DNA of 64,000 bases, taken from Georgenia muralis. GTDB lineage: Bacteria; Actinomycetota; Actinomycetes; Actinomycetales; Actinomycetaceae. The stretch is taken from the NCBI RefSeq assembly GCF_003814705.1, contig NZ_RKRA01000001.1, forward strand, positions 2,294,001 through 2,358,000, read 5' to 3'. The position numbers and the translations under genes were made by a program. Positions 9,813-17,974 of the stretch are shown in pieces (the stretch's first letter is position 1; each line of letters opens with the position of its first letter). The notes beneath the pieces are model-generated. The model did no database searches. It was not told where the DNA came from and worked only from the letters and a program-made list of their open reading frames with translations.

Positions 9813-11546
9813 TCACTCCTGCTGCCAGGAGTGCCACAGGGCGGCGTACTCCCCGCCCCGGGAGACGAGCTCGTCGTGGCTGCCCAGCTCCACGATCCGG
9901 CCGCCCTCGACGACGGCGACCCGGTCGGCGTCGTGCGCGGTGTGCAGCCGGTGGGCGATCGCGACGACCGTGCGCCCGGAGAGGACGGCCGAGAGGGAGC
10001 GCTCGAGGTGCCGGGCCGCCCGCGGGTCGAGCAGGGAGGTCGCCTCGTCCAGCACCAGGGTGTGCGGGTCGAGCAGGACCAGACGGGCCAGGGCCAGCTG
10101 CTGGGCCTGGGCCGGGGTCAGGTCGGTCCCGCCGGAGCCGACCTCGGTGCGCGACCCCTCGGGCAGCCGGTCCACCCACTCGAGGGCGTCGACGGCGGCC
10201 AGCGCGGCGCGCATCTCCTCCTCGCTCGCCGCCGCCCGGGCCAGGCGCAGGTTGTCCTCGACCGTCCCGACGAAGACGTGGTGCTCCTGGGTGACGAGGG
10301 CGACGTGGGAGCGCAGCTCCTCCTCGGGCAGGTCCACCAGGGGCACCCCGCCGACCGTGACGCTGCCGCCGCCGGGCGGGTGGATCCCGGCGAGCATGCG
10401 ACCCAGCGTGGACTTGCCCGCGCCCGAGGGCCCCACCACCGCGAGCCGCTCGCCGGGCACGAGGTCCAGGTCGACCCCGTGCAGGACGTCCTGGCCCTCC
10501 CGGTAGGCGTAGCGCACCCCGGTGGCGACCACGTGGTCGTCGGCCGGGACGGCGCCCGAGGGGCGGCGGTCCGGTTCGACGAGGGTGACGCCGAAGAGCC
10601 GGGCGAGGCTGGCGTTGGCGACCTGGAGCTCGTCGATCCAGAAGAGCAGCTCGTCGACGGGGCTGCGGACCTGCATGGCGTACAGCGCCACGGTGGTGAC
10701 CGCGCCGAGGGTGACGAGTCCGGCGTCGAGGAGCCAGGCGCCCCACAGCAGGGTCGCGACGATCGGCAGCGTGAAGGACAGGCCCAGCCAGAAGAAGAGG
10801 ACGACCCGCATCCGCAGGGTGACCACCTCGGTGTCCCAGGCGCGCGCGACGGCGGCATCGGTCCGGGCACGCCGGCGCCGGCCCAGACCGAGGGCGTCGA
10901 CCGTGGCGGCCTGCTCGACGGACTCGGTGAGCACCCCGTTGAGCCGGGCGTAGGCCTCGGAGTTGACCAGGTACGCCGGGGTGGCGGTGCGCAGGTAGCG
11001 GCGGGTGGCGACCGTGATGAGGGGCACCGCGACCAGCAGGGCCAGCGCCACCAGCGGTGAGGCGATCACGGCGGCCGCCAGGGTCAGCAGGATCGTCGCC
11101 GTCGTCACGAGCAGCCGGGGCACGCCGAACCGCACGGTCCACTGCACGCGGTCGATGTCGTTGGTGGTGCGGCCCAGGAGGTCGCCGGTGCCGGCGCGCT
11201 CGACGGTGGACAGCGGCAGGTGCGTCACGGCCAGGAGGAAGTCCTCACGCAGGCGCGCGAAGACCTCCTCACCGAGGATCATGGCCCCGCGCTGGGCGAA
11301 GCGGGTGATGACCGCCTGGACGACGACGACCCCGACGATCGTCAGGCCGACCGAGTTGACGTGGGCGAGGGTCGTGCCCTGCGCGACGGCGTCGACGAGG
11401 TCGCCGAGCAGCCACGGCACGGCCAGCGCCGCGACGGCGGCGAGGGCCTGGAGGGTGACGACGACCACGAGCCGTCGGCGGTAGCGGCGCAGCAGCGCCA
11501 TCGACAGGGAGCGGACGGTGCGTGCGTCCGCGACGGGCAGCTGCAT
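9813..11546 (-). CDS. ABC exporter half with intact Walker motifs and degenerate signature
   Basis: 577 residues: a six-helix exporter domain (about 15-310) fused to a nucleotide-binding domain. The Walker A is GPSGAGKST (K378), the Q-loop is in VALVTQEHHVF, Walker B is HTLVLDEATS (D500, E501) and the switch histidine is in IAHRL, all intact. The ABC signature LSGGQ is replaced by LTPAQ (476-480). The start codon overlaps the stop of the upstream half (TGATG). The pair therefore forms a heterodimer, and this half supplies the ATP-gripping side of the single competent site. The substrate is unknown; lipid, peptide or drug export are all possible. Confidence 0.92.
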   Translation of the reverse strand: MQLPVADARTVRSLSMALLRRYRRRLVVVVTLQALAAVAALAVPWLLGDLVDAVAQGTTLAHVNSVGLTIVGVVVVQAVITRFAQRGAMILGEEVFARLREDFLLAVTHLPLSTVERAGTGDLLGRTTNDIDRVQWTVRFGVPRLLVTTATILLTLAAAVIASPLVALALLVAVPLITVATRRYLRTATPAYLVNSEAYARLNGVLTESVEQAATVDALGLGRRRRARTDAAVARAWDTEVVTLRMRVVLFFWLGLSFTLPIVATLLWGAWLLDAGLVTLGAVTTVALYAMQVRSPVDELLFWIDELQVANASLARLFGVTLVEPDRRPSGAVPADDHVVATGVRYAYREGQDVLHGVDLDLVPGERLAVVGPSGAGKSTLGRMLAGIHPPGGGSVTVGGVPLVDLPEEELRSHVALVTQEHHVFVGTVEDNLRLARAAASEEEMRAALAAVDALEWVDRLPEGSRTEVGSGGTDLTPAQAQQLALARLVLLDPHTLVLDEATSLLDPRAARHLERSLSAVLSGRTVVAIAHRLHTAHDADRVAVVEGGRIVELGSHDELVSRGGEYAALWHSWQQE

Positions 11547-13345
11547 CAGCGGGCCTCCTCGGCGTGGACGAGCTCGGCGGGGTTCTCGCCGTCACCGCCG
11601 GCGCGGGCGACGACGTCGCGGTAGGCCCGCGCGTCCGGGTCGCCGGCGGCGGCCCGGGCGAGCAGGTCACGGTGACGGCCGCGGGTGCGCTCGGCGCCGC
11701 CGACGAGCAGCACGACGTCGTCGGCGTGCTCGAGGACGAGCGGCGAGGCGGTGACGACCACGGTCGTGCGGCCGTGCCGGGCCGCCCGGAGCCTGGCGGC
11801 GATGCGGGCCTCGGTGTGGGCGTCGACCGCGCTGGTGGGCTCGACGAGGACCAGCGTCTCGGCGCCGGTGAGCAGCGCCCGCGCGAGGGCGACCCGCTGG
11901 CGCTGGCCGCCCGAGAGGGAGCGGCCCTTCTCGGTGATCTCCCCGTCGAGGCGCTCGGGCATGGAGTCGAGCACGTCGGCGGCGTCCGCCACGGCGAGGG
12001 CCTCGTACAGGGCGTCCTCGTCGCCGCGGTCGCGCACGTCCAGCTCCTCGCGCAGGGTGCCGGTGAAGAGCTGGGGCGTGGCGTCGGCGACGACGATCCG
12101 CTCGCGCACCCGCGCGACCGGCAGGTCGCGCAGGGGCACGCCGTCCACCGTGACCTCCGGTGCGGCGTCGTCGAGACGCCCGAGCCGGCGGGCCAGCTCG
12201 GCGGCCTCGTCCGGGCGGGCGGAGACCAGGGCCGTGAGCCGGCCGGGGCGGACCCGGACGCCGCTGGTGGTGTCCACGAGCAGGCCGTCGCCGACCGGCA
12301 CCGCGGGCGTCGCGCCGGCGTCGGCGGCCTCGGACTCGGCCAGGGTGCCCGCCGCCGGGGCGACGGCGAGGACCTTGACGATCTTCCGGGCCCCCACCCG
12401 GGCGCGGGTGAACATGGTGATGAACTGCGTGGCGGCGCGCAGGGGCTGGGCGAGCAGGGCGGTGGCGCCGTAGAAGGCCACCAGCTGACCGGCGGTGACC
12501 TCACCGGTCAGGGCGAGGCGGGCACCGAGCCAGACGACGCCGGCGACGAAGAGCCCGGGCAGCAGGATCTGGAGCGCCTCGAGCAGGGAGGAGACCGCGG
12601 CGACCCGGACCCCGGCCGCGCGCACCACCTGGGACTGGGCGGCGTACCGGGCGGCGAAGACGTCCTCGCCGCCGATGCCGCGCAGGACGCGCAGGCCGGA
12701 GACGGTGTCGGAGCCCAGGGTCGTGAGCCGCCCCGTGGCCTCCCGGTGGGCGGCCTGGCGGGCGTGCAGGGGCTTCACGAGGAGGGCGAGGACGGCCATC
12801 GTCACCGGTAGCCCGACGAGGACGGCGAGCCCCAGGGTCGCCGAGTACTGCAGGAGGACGACCGCGACCGCGAGGAAGGCGATCACCGACCCGACGAACC
12901 GGGGGAGGAGCTCGGCGGTGTTGCCGACGTGGAAGGCGTCGGAGGCGACCGTGGAGACCACCTCGCCCGTGGGCATGTCCGACGCGACGGCGCTGCCGGT
13001 GCGGGTGACGTGGTGCCCGACCAGGCGCGAGACGCGGAAGGCGCTGCCGAGCCACCCCCAGATCTCCCCGATGTGGCCGAGCGCGTCGGCGAGCGCCTGG
13101 ACCACGCCGATGGCCAGGAGCAGCACGCACGCGGTGACCAGGCCGCGGGTCAGACCGCCCTCGAGGCCGGCGTCGAGGGCGGCACCGAGGACGAAGGGGA
13201 TCGCGGCGTAGGCGAGGGCGTTGACGGTGGCGAGCACGACGGCGCCGGTGAGGACGCCGCGCTGACGGCCGGCGATCCAGCCGAGCAGCGCCAGCGGCGA
13301 GGTCAGCGGGGGGTGTCCAGGATGACCCTGGGGGGAACGGAGCAC
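11546..13345 (-). CDS. ABC exporter half with canonical LSGGQ but lost Walker A, Q-loop and switch His
   Basis: 599 residues: a six-helix exporter domain followed by an unusual nucleotide-binding domain. Where Walker A should be (about residues 370-385) it reads LVSARPDEAAELA, with no glycine loop and no lysine. The Q-loop is VVADATPQLF, the Walker B aspartate is valine (LVLVEP, V501) though the following E502 remains, and the switch histidine is absent (VVTASPL). The signature LSGGQRQR (477-484) and D-loop SAVD are perfect. This half can hardly bind ATP by itself but can complete the site of its partner, whose gene overlaps its stop. The GTG start is set by TAACCT six nt upstream. Confidence 0.92.
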   Translation of the reverse strand: MLRSPQGHPGHPPLTSPLALLGWIAGRQRGVLTGAVVLATVNALAYAAIPFVLGAALDAGLEGGLTRGLVTACVLLLAIGVVQALADALGHIGEIWGWLGSAFRVSRLVGHHVTRTGSAVASDMPTGEVVSTVASDAFHVGNTAELLPRFVGSVIAFLAVAVVLLQYSATLGLAVLVGLPVTMAVLALLVKPLHARQAAHREATGRLTTLGSDTVSGLRVLRGIGGEDVFAARYAAQSQVVRAAGVRVAAVSSLLEALQILLPGLFVAGVVWLGARLALTGEVTAGQLVAFYGATALLAQPLRAATQFITMFTRARVGARKIVKVLAVAPAAGTLAESEAADAGATPAVPVGDGLLVDTTSGVRVRPGRLTALVSARPDEAAELARRLGRLDDAAPEVTVDGVPLRDLPVARVRERIVVADATPQLFTGTLREELDVRDRGDEDALYEALAVADAADVLDSMPERLDGEITEKGRSLSGGQRQRVALARALLTGAETLVLVEPTSAVDAHTEARIAARLRAARHGRTTVVVTASPLVLEHADDVVLLVGGAERTRGRHRDLLARAAAGDPDARAYRDVVARAGGDGENPAELVHAEEAR

Positions 13346-13351
13346 CTGCTG

Positions 13352-13357
13352 AGGTTA
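13352..13357 (-). promoter_or_regulatory. -10 box TAACCT, leaderless start of ABC exporter operon
   Basis: On the minus strand TAACCT is 6 nt before the GTG at 13345, with no ribosome site. Confidence 0.55.
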
Positions 13358-13545
13358 CGGCCCTGCGGGCCCGCCTCTCCACGTCATTTCCGGCGCGGGG
13401 CGCGGTGCGGGGCGGCGCACGGCCGGCAGGTGAAGCCGTGGGCCACGCGGGCCTGCCGTGGGTGAGCGGCCGCACCGCACGAGGGTGCCGTGGACCCGCC
13501 GCGTGCGGTGAGAGACTGGCCCCGTCCCCCCGTCGAGAGGCTGTC

Positions 13546-13932
13546 ATGTCCACGTCCCGCGCCGTCGAGCCGGTCGCCCAGGCCGGGCGCAAGGCCCGCT
13601 CCGCCTTCGCCTACTACCGCGCCATGGCGTTCGTCACCGGCGCGATGCTCCTCGTCCTCACCCTGGAGATGGTGCTGAAGTACGTCTTCAACGGCGGCAC
13701 GCCGGTGATCGGCACCTGGGTCGCGATCGTGCACGGCTGGATCTACGTCGTCTACATCGTCACCGTCTTCAACCTGTGGTCGCTCATGCGGTGGGACTTC
13801 GGCCGCATCGTCGCCCTCGTGGCCGGCGGCGTCGTCCCGGTCCTGTCCTTCGTCATGGAGCGCCGGGCCCACGGATGGTTCGAGGCCGACCTGCCCGCCC
13901 TCCTCGCCCGCACGGCGGACCGGGCCCGCTGA
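13546..13932 (+). CDS. DUF3817 integral membrane protein
   Basis: 128 residues with three predicted membrane helices (about 25-45, 60-85, 95-112). The segments [31 protein letters not shown] and [21 protein letters not shown] are typical of the DUF3817/YdzA-like family. Its function is unknown. The family is often found next to guaA in actinobacteria, as here, where guaA starts 29 bp after its stop. The ATG at 13546 follows GAGAGG at a usable distance. The frame is open further upstream, but this start gives the family's normal N-terminus. Confidence 0.85.
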   Translation: MSTSRAVEPVAQAGRKARSAFAYYRAMAFVTGAMLLVLTLEMVLKYVFNGGTPVIGTWVAIVHGWIYVVYIVTVFNLWSLMRWDFGRIVALVAGGVVPVLSFVMERRAHGWFEADLPALLARTADRAR

Positions 13933-13949
13933 CCCGCTGCACCGCCGTC

Positions 13950-13955
13950 TATCCT
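13950..13955 (+). promoter_or_regulatory. -10 box TATCCT, leaderless start of guaA
   Basis: TATCCT is 6 nt before the guaA GTG at 13962, with no ribosome site between. guaA thus seems to have its own promoter despite lying close behind the DUF3817 gene. Confidence 0.6.
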
Positions 13956-13961
13956 GACGCG

Positions 13962-15584
13962 GTGAGCACACCCGAGCACCTCGCGCAGGGCGGGTCGGCC
14001 CCCGCCCCGACGCCCACCGCCTCGACCCCGCGGCCCGTCCTCGTCGTCGACTACGGCGCCCAGTACGCCCAGCTGATCGCCCGGCGGGTGCGCGAGGCCA
14101 ACGTGTACTCCGAGATCGTCCCGCACACCATGGCGGTGGCGGACATGCTCGCGAAGGAGCCCGCCGCTATCATCCTCTCCGGCGGCCCCGCCTCGGTCTA
14201 CGCCGAGGACGCCCCGGCGACCGACCCCGCGCTCTTCGACGCGGGGGTCCCCGTGCTGGGCATCTGCTACGGCTTCCAGTCCATGGCCCGGGCCCTGGGT
14301 GGGACGGTCGCCAACACCGGCGCCCGCGAGTACGGCTCCACCGTGGTCCGCGTCGCCGGCACCGGCGAGCTCCTCGCCGGCTCCCCGGTCCAGCAGACGG
14401 TGTGGATGTCCCACGGCGACGCCGTCCACGCCGCCCCGGCCGGGTTCGACGTGCTCGCCACCTCCGACGGCTCGCCCGTCGCGGCGTTCGAGGACCGCGA
14501 GCGGCACCTGTACGGCATGCAGTGGCACCCCGAGGTCAAGCACTCGGTCCTCGGCCAGGAGGCGCTGGAGCGGTTCCTCTACGACGGCGCCGGGCTGGAG
14601 CCCACCTGGACCCCCGGCAACGTCATCGCCGAGCAGGTCCAGGCCATCCGCGCCCAGGTCGGCGACGCCCGGGTCATCTGCGGCCTGTCCGGCGGCGTGG
14701 ACTCCTCCGTGGCCGCCGCGCTCGTCCAGGAGGCGGTGGGGGACCAGCTCACCTGCGTCTTCGTCGACCACGGGCTGCTGCGCGCCGGCGAGGCCGAGCA
14801 GGTCGAGCAGGACTTCGTCGCCGCGACCGGGATCCGGCTCGTCGTCGTCGACGCCGCCCAGCGGTTCCTCGACGCCCTCGCCGGGGTGACGGACCCCGAG
14901 ACGAAGCGCAAGATCATCGGCCGCGAGTTCATCCGCGTCTTCGAGCAGGCCGCCCGCGACGTCGTCGCCGAGGCCGGTGCACACGGCGAGGAGGTCAGGT
15001 TCCTCGTCCAGGGCACCCTCTACCCCGACGTCGTGGAGTCCGGCGGGGGCGAGGGGGCGGCCAACATCAAGTCCCACCACAACGTCGGCGGGCTGCCCGA
15101 GGACATGCGCTTCGAGCTCGTCGAGCCCCTGCGGACCCTGTTCAAGGACGAGGTGCGCGCCGTCGGTCTCGAGCTCGGCGTGCCCGAGGCGATCGTGTGG
15201 CGCCAGCCCTTCCCCGGCCCCGGCCTGGGCATCCGCATCATCGGTGAGGTCACCGGCGAGCGGCTGGAGATCCTGCGCGCCGCCGACGCCATCGCCCGCG
15301 AGGAGCTGAGTGCGGCCGGGCTCGACCGGGAGATCTGGCAGTGCCCGGTGGTGCTCCTCGCCGACGTCCGCTCCGTCGGCGTGCAGGGTGACGGGCGCAC
15401 GTACGGCCACCCCGTGGTCCTGCGGCCGGTCTCCTCCGAGGACGCCATGACCGCGGACTGGTCGCGGGTGCCCTACGACGTCCTGGCCCGCATCTCCACG
15501 CGGATCACCAACTCCGTCCCGGAGGTGAACCGGGTCGTGCTGGACGTCACGAGCAAGCCGCCGGGCACCATCGAGTGGGAGTGA
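13962..15584 (+). CDS. guaA: GMP synthase (glutamine-hydrolysing)
   Basis: 540 residues. It amidates XMP to GMP using glutamine and ATP. The N-terminal class I glutaminase domain holds LGICYGFQ with the nucleophile C102 and the QWHPEV histidine/glutamate. The ATP pyrophosphatase domain follows with the P-loop [14 protein letters not shown] near residue 246. The C-terminal dimerisation domain contains [14 protein letters not shown] and ends in [10 protein letters not shown], the family's usual end. A Pro/Ala/Thr-rich N-terminal extension of about 25 residues accounts for the slightly large size. The stop overlaps the next ATG (ATGA), coupling it to the glycosyltransferase. Confidence 0.97.
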   Translation: MSTPEHLAQGGSAPAPTPTASTPRPVLVVDYGAQYAQLIARRVREANVYSEIVPHTMAVADMLAKEPAAIILSGGPASVYAEDAPATDPALFDAGVPVLGICYGFQSMARALGGTVANTGAREYGSTVVRVAGTGELLAGSPVQQTVWMSHGDAVHAAPAGFDVLATSDGSPVAAFEDRERHLYGMQWHPEVKHSVLGQEALERFLYDGAGLEPTWTPGNVIAEQVQAIRAQVGDARVICGLSGGVDSSVAAALVQEAVGDQLTCVFVDHGLLRAGEAEQVEQDFVAATGIRLVVVDAAQRFLDALAGVTDPETKRKIIGREFIRVFEQAARDVVAEAGAHGEEVRFLVQGTLYPDVVESGGGEGAANIKSHHNVGGLPEDMRFELVEPLRTLFKDEVRAVGLELGVPEAIVWRQPFPGPGLGIRIIGEVTGERLEILRAADAIAREELSAAGLDREIWQCPVVLLADVRSVGVQGDGRTYGHPVVLRPVSSEDAMTADWSRVPYDVLARISTRITNSVPEVNRVVLDVTSKPPGTIEWE

Positions 15585-16780
15585 TGCGCCGCGTCGTCCA
15601 CGTCTCCGACTGCTACCCGCCGCGGGTCGGGGGCATCGAGACCCAGGTCCGCGACCTGGCCCACCGGCAGGCGGCGGCCGGCGACGACGTCCACGTCCTC
15701 ACCGCCACGCCCGGCGAGGAGCCCGGGCCCGGCGAGCGACCCGGTCCCGGCCGGGACGCCGGCACGGAGGGTCGCGCCGAGCCCCGTGTCCACCGCATCG
15801 CGACCCGGCTGGCCCTCGGGGTCCCCGTCCACCCCCTCGAGCGTCCGCTCCTGCGGCGCGCCCTGGCCGACCTGCGGCCCGACGTCGTGCACGTCCACGC
15901 CGGGGTCGTCTCGCCCTTCGCCTACGACGGCGCCCGTGCGGCCCGCGCCCTGGGTCTGCCGCTCGTCATCACCTGGCACTGCATGCTCGACGGCGCCGTG
16001 CCCGCGTACCGGGTCGGTGCACGCCTGACCGGGTGGGACGAGGCGGCGGCCGCCTTCACCGCGGTCTCCGCCGTCGCCGGCGCCAGGGTCGCCGAGGTGG
16101 TCGGTGGCCGGCCGGTCGCGGTCGTGCCCAACGGCCTCGACGTCGCGGCCTGGGCGCCGGTGGGTGGCCCCCCGGCGCTGCCACCCGAGGGACCGCTGCG
16201 GGTCGTGGCCACCCAGCGCCTCGCCCCGCGCAAGCGGGCCGTCCCTCTGGTGCGCATCATGGCGCGGGTGCGAGAGGCCGTCGGCCCGCGCGTGCACCTG
16301 AACCTCATCGGCTCCGGTCCCGCGGAGCAGGCCGTGCGCGCGGAGATCGCCCGCCTCGACCTGGCCGGGACCGTCGAGCTGGTGGGCCGGGTGCCGCGCC
16401 CGAGCCTGCGCGAGCGGTACGCCGGCGAGCACGTCTTCGTCGCACCGGCGCGCCTGGAGGCGTTCGGCATCGCCGCCCTCGAGGCCCGCGCCGCCGGGCT
16501 CGCGGTGGTCGCGGGCCGGGGGACGGGCGTCGGGGAGTTCGTCACCGACGGCGTGGACGGTCTGCTCGCCCCCGACCGCTCCGACGGGCTCGACGACGAG
16601 GCCGCGGACGCCGCGCTCGCCGGCGCCCTGGTCCGTCTCGCGGCCGAGCCCGGGCTGCTCGGTGGGATCCTCGCCCACAACCGCGCGACGGCCCCGGCAG
16701 CGGACTGGGCCGACGTGCTGGCCGCCTGCGAGGCGGCCTACGCGCAGGCGTCCGACGGGGCGGTCGCCGGCGATCCGTGA
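15584..16780 (+). CDS. GT4 family glycosyltransferase
   Basis: 398 residues, GT-B fold. The N-terminus VVHVSDCYPPRVGGIETQV is the classic acceptor-domain opening of GT4 enzymes. The C-terminal donor-binding half contains LNLIGSGPAEQAVR, and EAFGIAALEARAAGLAVV is the EX7E motif for the nucleotide-sugar. The ATG overlaps the guaA stop. It probably makes a cell-surface glycan or glycolipid; donor and acceptor cannot be told. The region around residues 45-65 is a Gly/Pro-rich loop. A longer form starting at 15575 is possible but less likely than the coupled ATG. Confidence 0.85.
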   Translation: MRRVVHVSDCYPPRVGGIETQVRDLAHRQAAAGDDVHVLTATPGEEPGPGERPGPGRDAGTEGRAEPRVHRIATRLALGVPVHPLERPLLRRALADLRPDVVHVHAGVVSPFAYDGARAARALGLPLVITWHCMLDGAVPAYRVGARLTGWDEAAAAFTAVSAVAGARVAEVVGGRPVAVVPNGLDVAAWAPVGGPPALPPEGPLRVVATQRLAPRKRAVPLVRIMARVREAVGPRVHLNLIGSGPAEQAVRAEIARLDLAGTVELVGRVPRPSLRERYAGEHVFVAPARLEAFGIAALEARAAGLAVVAGRGTGVGEFVTDGVDGLLAPDRSDGLDDEAADAALAGALVRLAAEPGLLGGILAHNRATAPAADWADVLAACEAAYAQASDGAVAGDP

Positions 16781-16951
16781 CGTTCTGCGCGGAGTGTGCC
16801 GCGATGCCTGCCATCAGGATGTTTGTCTCATTTGCACCTGTTGTGCCCGGCCTACGTCGGTCCCGAGAGCGGGACGGGGTCCACACCCGGACCGCAGGAG
16901 CTGGCCGGCTCGCGGTGAGGCGGCACAGAACCGTCCGGAAAGGACACAGCC

Positions 16952-17449
16952 ATGAGGAGTTCCGCCGCCAGGATCGCCGGGATCATCTCGATCATCGCCG
17001 GGATCGTCTTCATCGTCGCCGGAGCGGCGACGTGGGCGCTCATCACGTCCAACCTCGCCGACCAGAACATCACGGTCGCCGACGACTCGCCCATGCTGGC
17101 CGGTGACGACGTCAACGGGCCCTTCTCGGCGTTCGCCGAGGCTCAGATCATCAACGAGCACGCCCTCGACGCCACCGGCGGCAAGACCTACGCCGAGCTC
17201 GGTGGCGAGGTCCGCGCCGCCGAGGAGGCCGGTGACACCGCGCTGGCGGAGGAGCTCCAGGGCCAGCGCACGACGGTCACGAACGCCTCGTTCCTGAGGG
17301 CGTCCCTGTTCACCTCGGTCGTCTCCTACGGCGTCGCCGCCCTGGTCGTCGGCCTCGGCGTGCTGTGGGTCCTCGTCGCGTGGGCGCTGACCTCCCTCGG
17401 CAGGTCCACCGTCCCGGCCTCCGCCACGGACCGGCGCGTCAACGCCTGA
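16952..17449 (+). CDS. Small two-helix membrane protein, function unknown
   Basis: 165 residues. A positively charged start is followed by one membrane helix (about 8-33), an acidic extracytoplasmic loop rich in Asp, Glu and Ala (34-115), and a second helix (about 120-150). The ATG follows AAAGGA at good spacing. Proteins of this shape in actinobacteria are sometimes labelled aromatic ring-opening dioxygenase LigA; I see no dioxygenase motif and would not use that name. A strong terminator follows, and a 171-bp spacer, AT-richer than its surroundings, precedes it, so it is probably a single-gene unit. Confidence 0.75.
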   Translation: MRSSAARIAGIISIIAGIVFIVAGAATWALITSNLADQNITVADDSPMLAGDDVNGPFSAFAEAQIINEHALDATGGKTYAELGGEVRAAEEAGDTALAEELQGQRTTVTNASFLRASLFTSVVSYGVAALVVGLGVLWVLVAWALTSLGRSTVPASATDRRVNA

Positions 17450-17459
17450 CCCCGCGACG

Positions 17460-17497
17460 AGGAGGGCGGGTGCCGTGATCTCGGCACCCGCCCTCCT
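17460..17497 (+). terminator. Strong hairpin terminator
   Basis: A 16-bp perfect stem (17460-17475 with 17482-17497) and a 6-nt loop, 10 nt after the membrane-protein stop. It also faces the convergent minus-strand gene that ends at 17510 and may serve both. Confidence 0.8.
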
Positions 17498-17509
17498 GTG
17501 CGCCCGGGG

Positions 17510-17974
17510 TCAGCCGGCCCCGTCCCGCCGGCGCCGGTTGCGCTGGAGGACGGGCACGAGCAGCAGCGCCAGGGCCGCCACCACCAGCAGCCCGATGAAG
17601 GCCAGCTGCAGGTCGATGGTGTAGCCGAGGCCGACCGCGACCGCGGTGGCGCCGCAGATCGCGAGCACGAGCCCGAGCACGACCGTGCCGGTGCGCGCCC
17701 CGCCGGGTCGCACCTCCGGCGGTGCGGTCGCCGCGGACCACACCTGGCCGGTCGGCATCGGTGTCCACGGTGTGTCGGCCGGACCGGTCGGCTGCCCGCC
17801 GTCGGGGGTGGTGGTGACGGGGCGGGTGGTCGCGCCGTCGGGGGTGGTGGTGACGGGGCGGGTGGTCGCGCCGTCGGGGGTGGTGGTGACGGGGCGGGTG
17901 GTCGCGCCGTCGGGGGTGGTGGTCCGGGGGACGTCCGTGGTGGTGTCGTCGCCCGGGCGGGTGGTGTCGCTCAT
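17510..17974 (-). CDS. Thr/Pro-rich repeat protein with two membrane helices
   Basis: 154 residues. The first half is low-complexity and carries a 12-residue unit (PDGATTRPVTTT) repeated in tandem; the second half holds two predicted membrane helices (about 97-117 and 121-142) and ends in a basic tail QRNRRRRDGAG. The ATG overlaps the stop of the PspC-domain gene by 4 bp, so it is the second gene of that operon. No known domain is recognised. The arrangement suggests an accessory membrane protein of the PspC locus. Confidence 0.75.
   Translation of the reverse strand: MSDTTRPGDDTTTDVPRTTTPDGATTRPVTTTPDGATTRPVTTTPDGATTRPVTTTPDGGQPTGPADTPWTPMPTGQVWSAATAPPEVRPGGARTGTVVLGLVLAICGATAVAVGLGYTIDLQLAFIGLLVVAALALLLVPVLQRNRRRRDGAG
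17798..17923. repeat. 36-bp tandem repeat, about 3.5 copies, inside a gene
   Basis: Three complete copies start at 17798, 17834 and 17870, and a half copy runs to 17923; the copies are essentially identical. They encode the 12-residue Thr/Pro unit of the minus-strand gene and keep its frame, so copy-number change would alter length without breaking the protein. Confidence 0.85.

Noticed and set aside
16781-16951. AT-richer spacer examined for a tRNA or small RNA
   Set aside because: No cloverleaf or strong hairpin could be drawn; it probably holds only the promoter of the next gene.
16952-17449. LigA-type ring-opening dioxygenase name
   Set aside because: The protein is a two-helix membrane protein without dioxygenase residues; the name is a known propagated label for such proteins.
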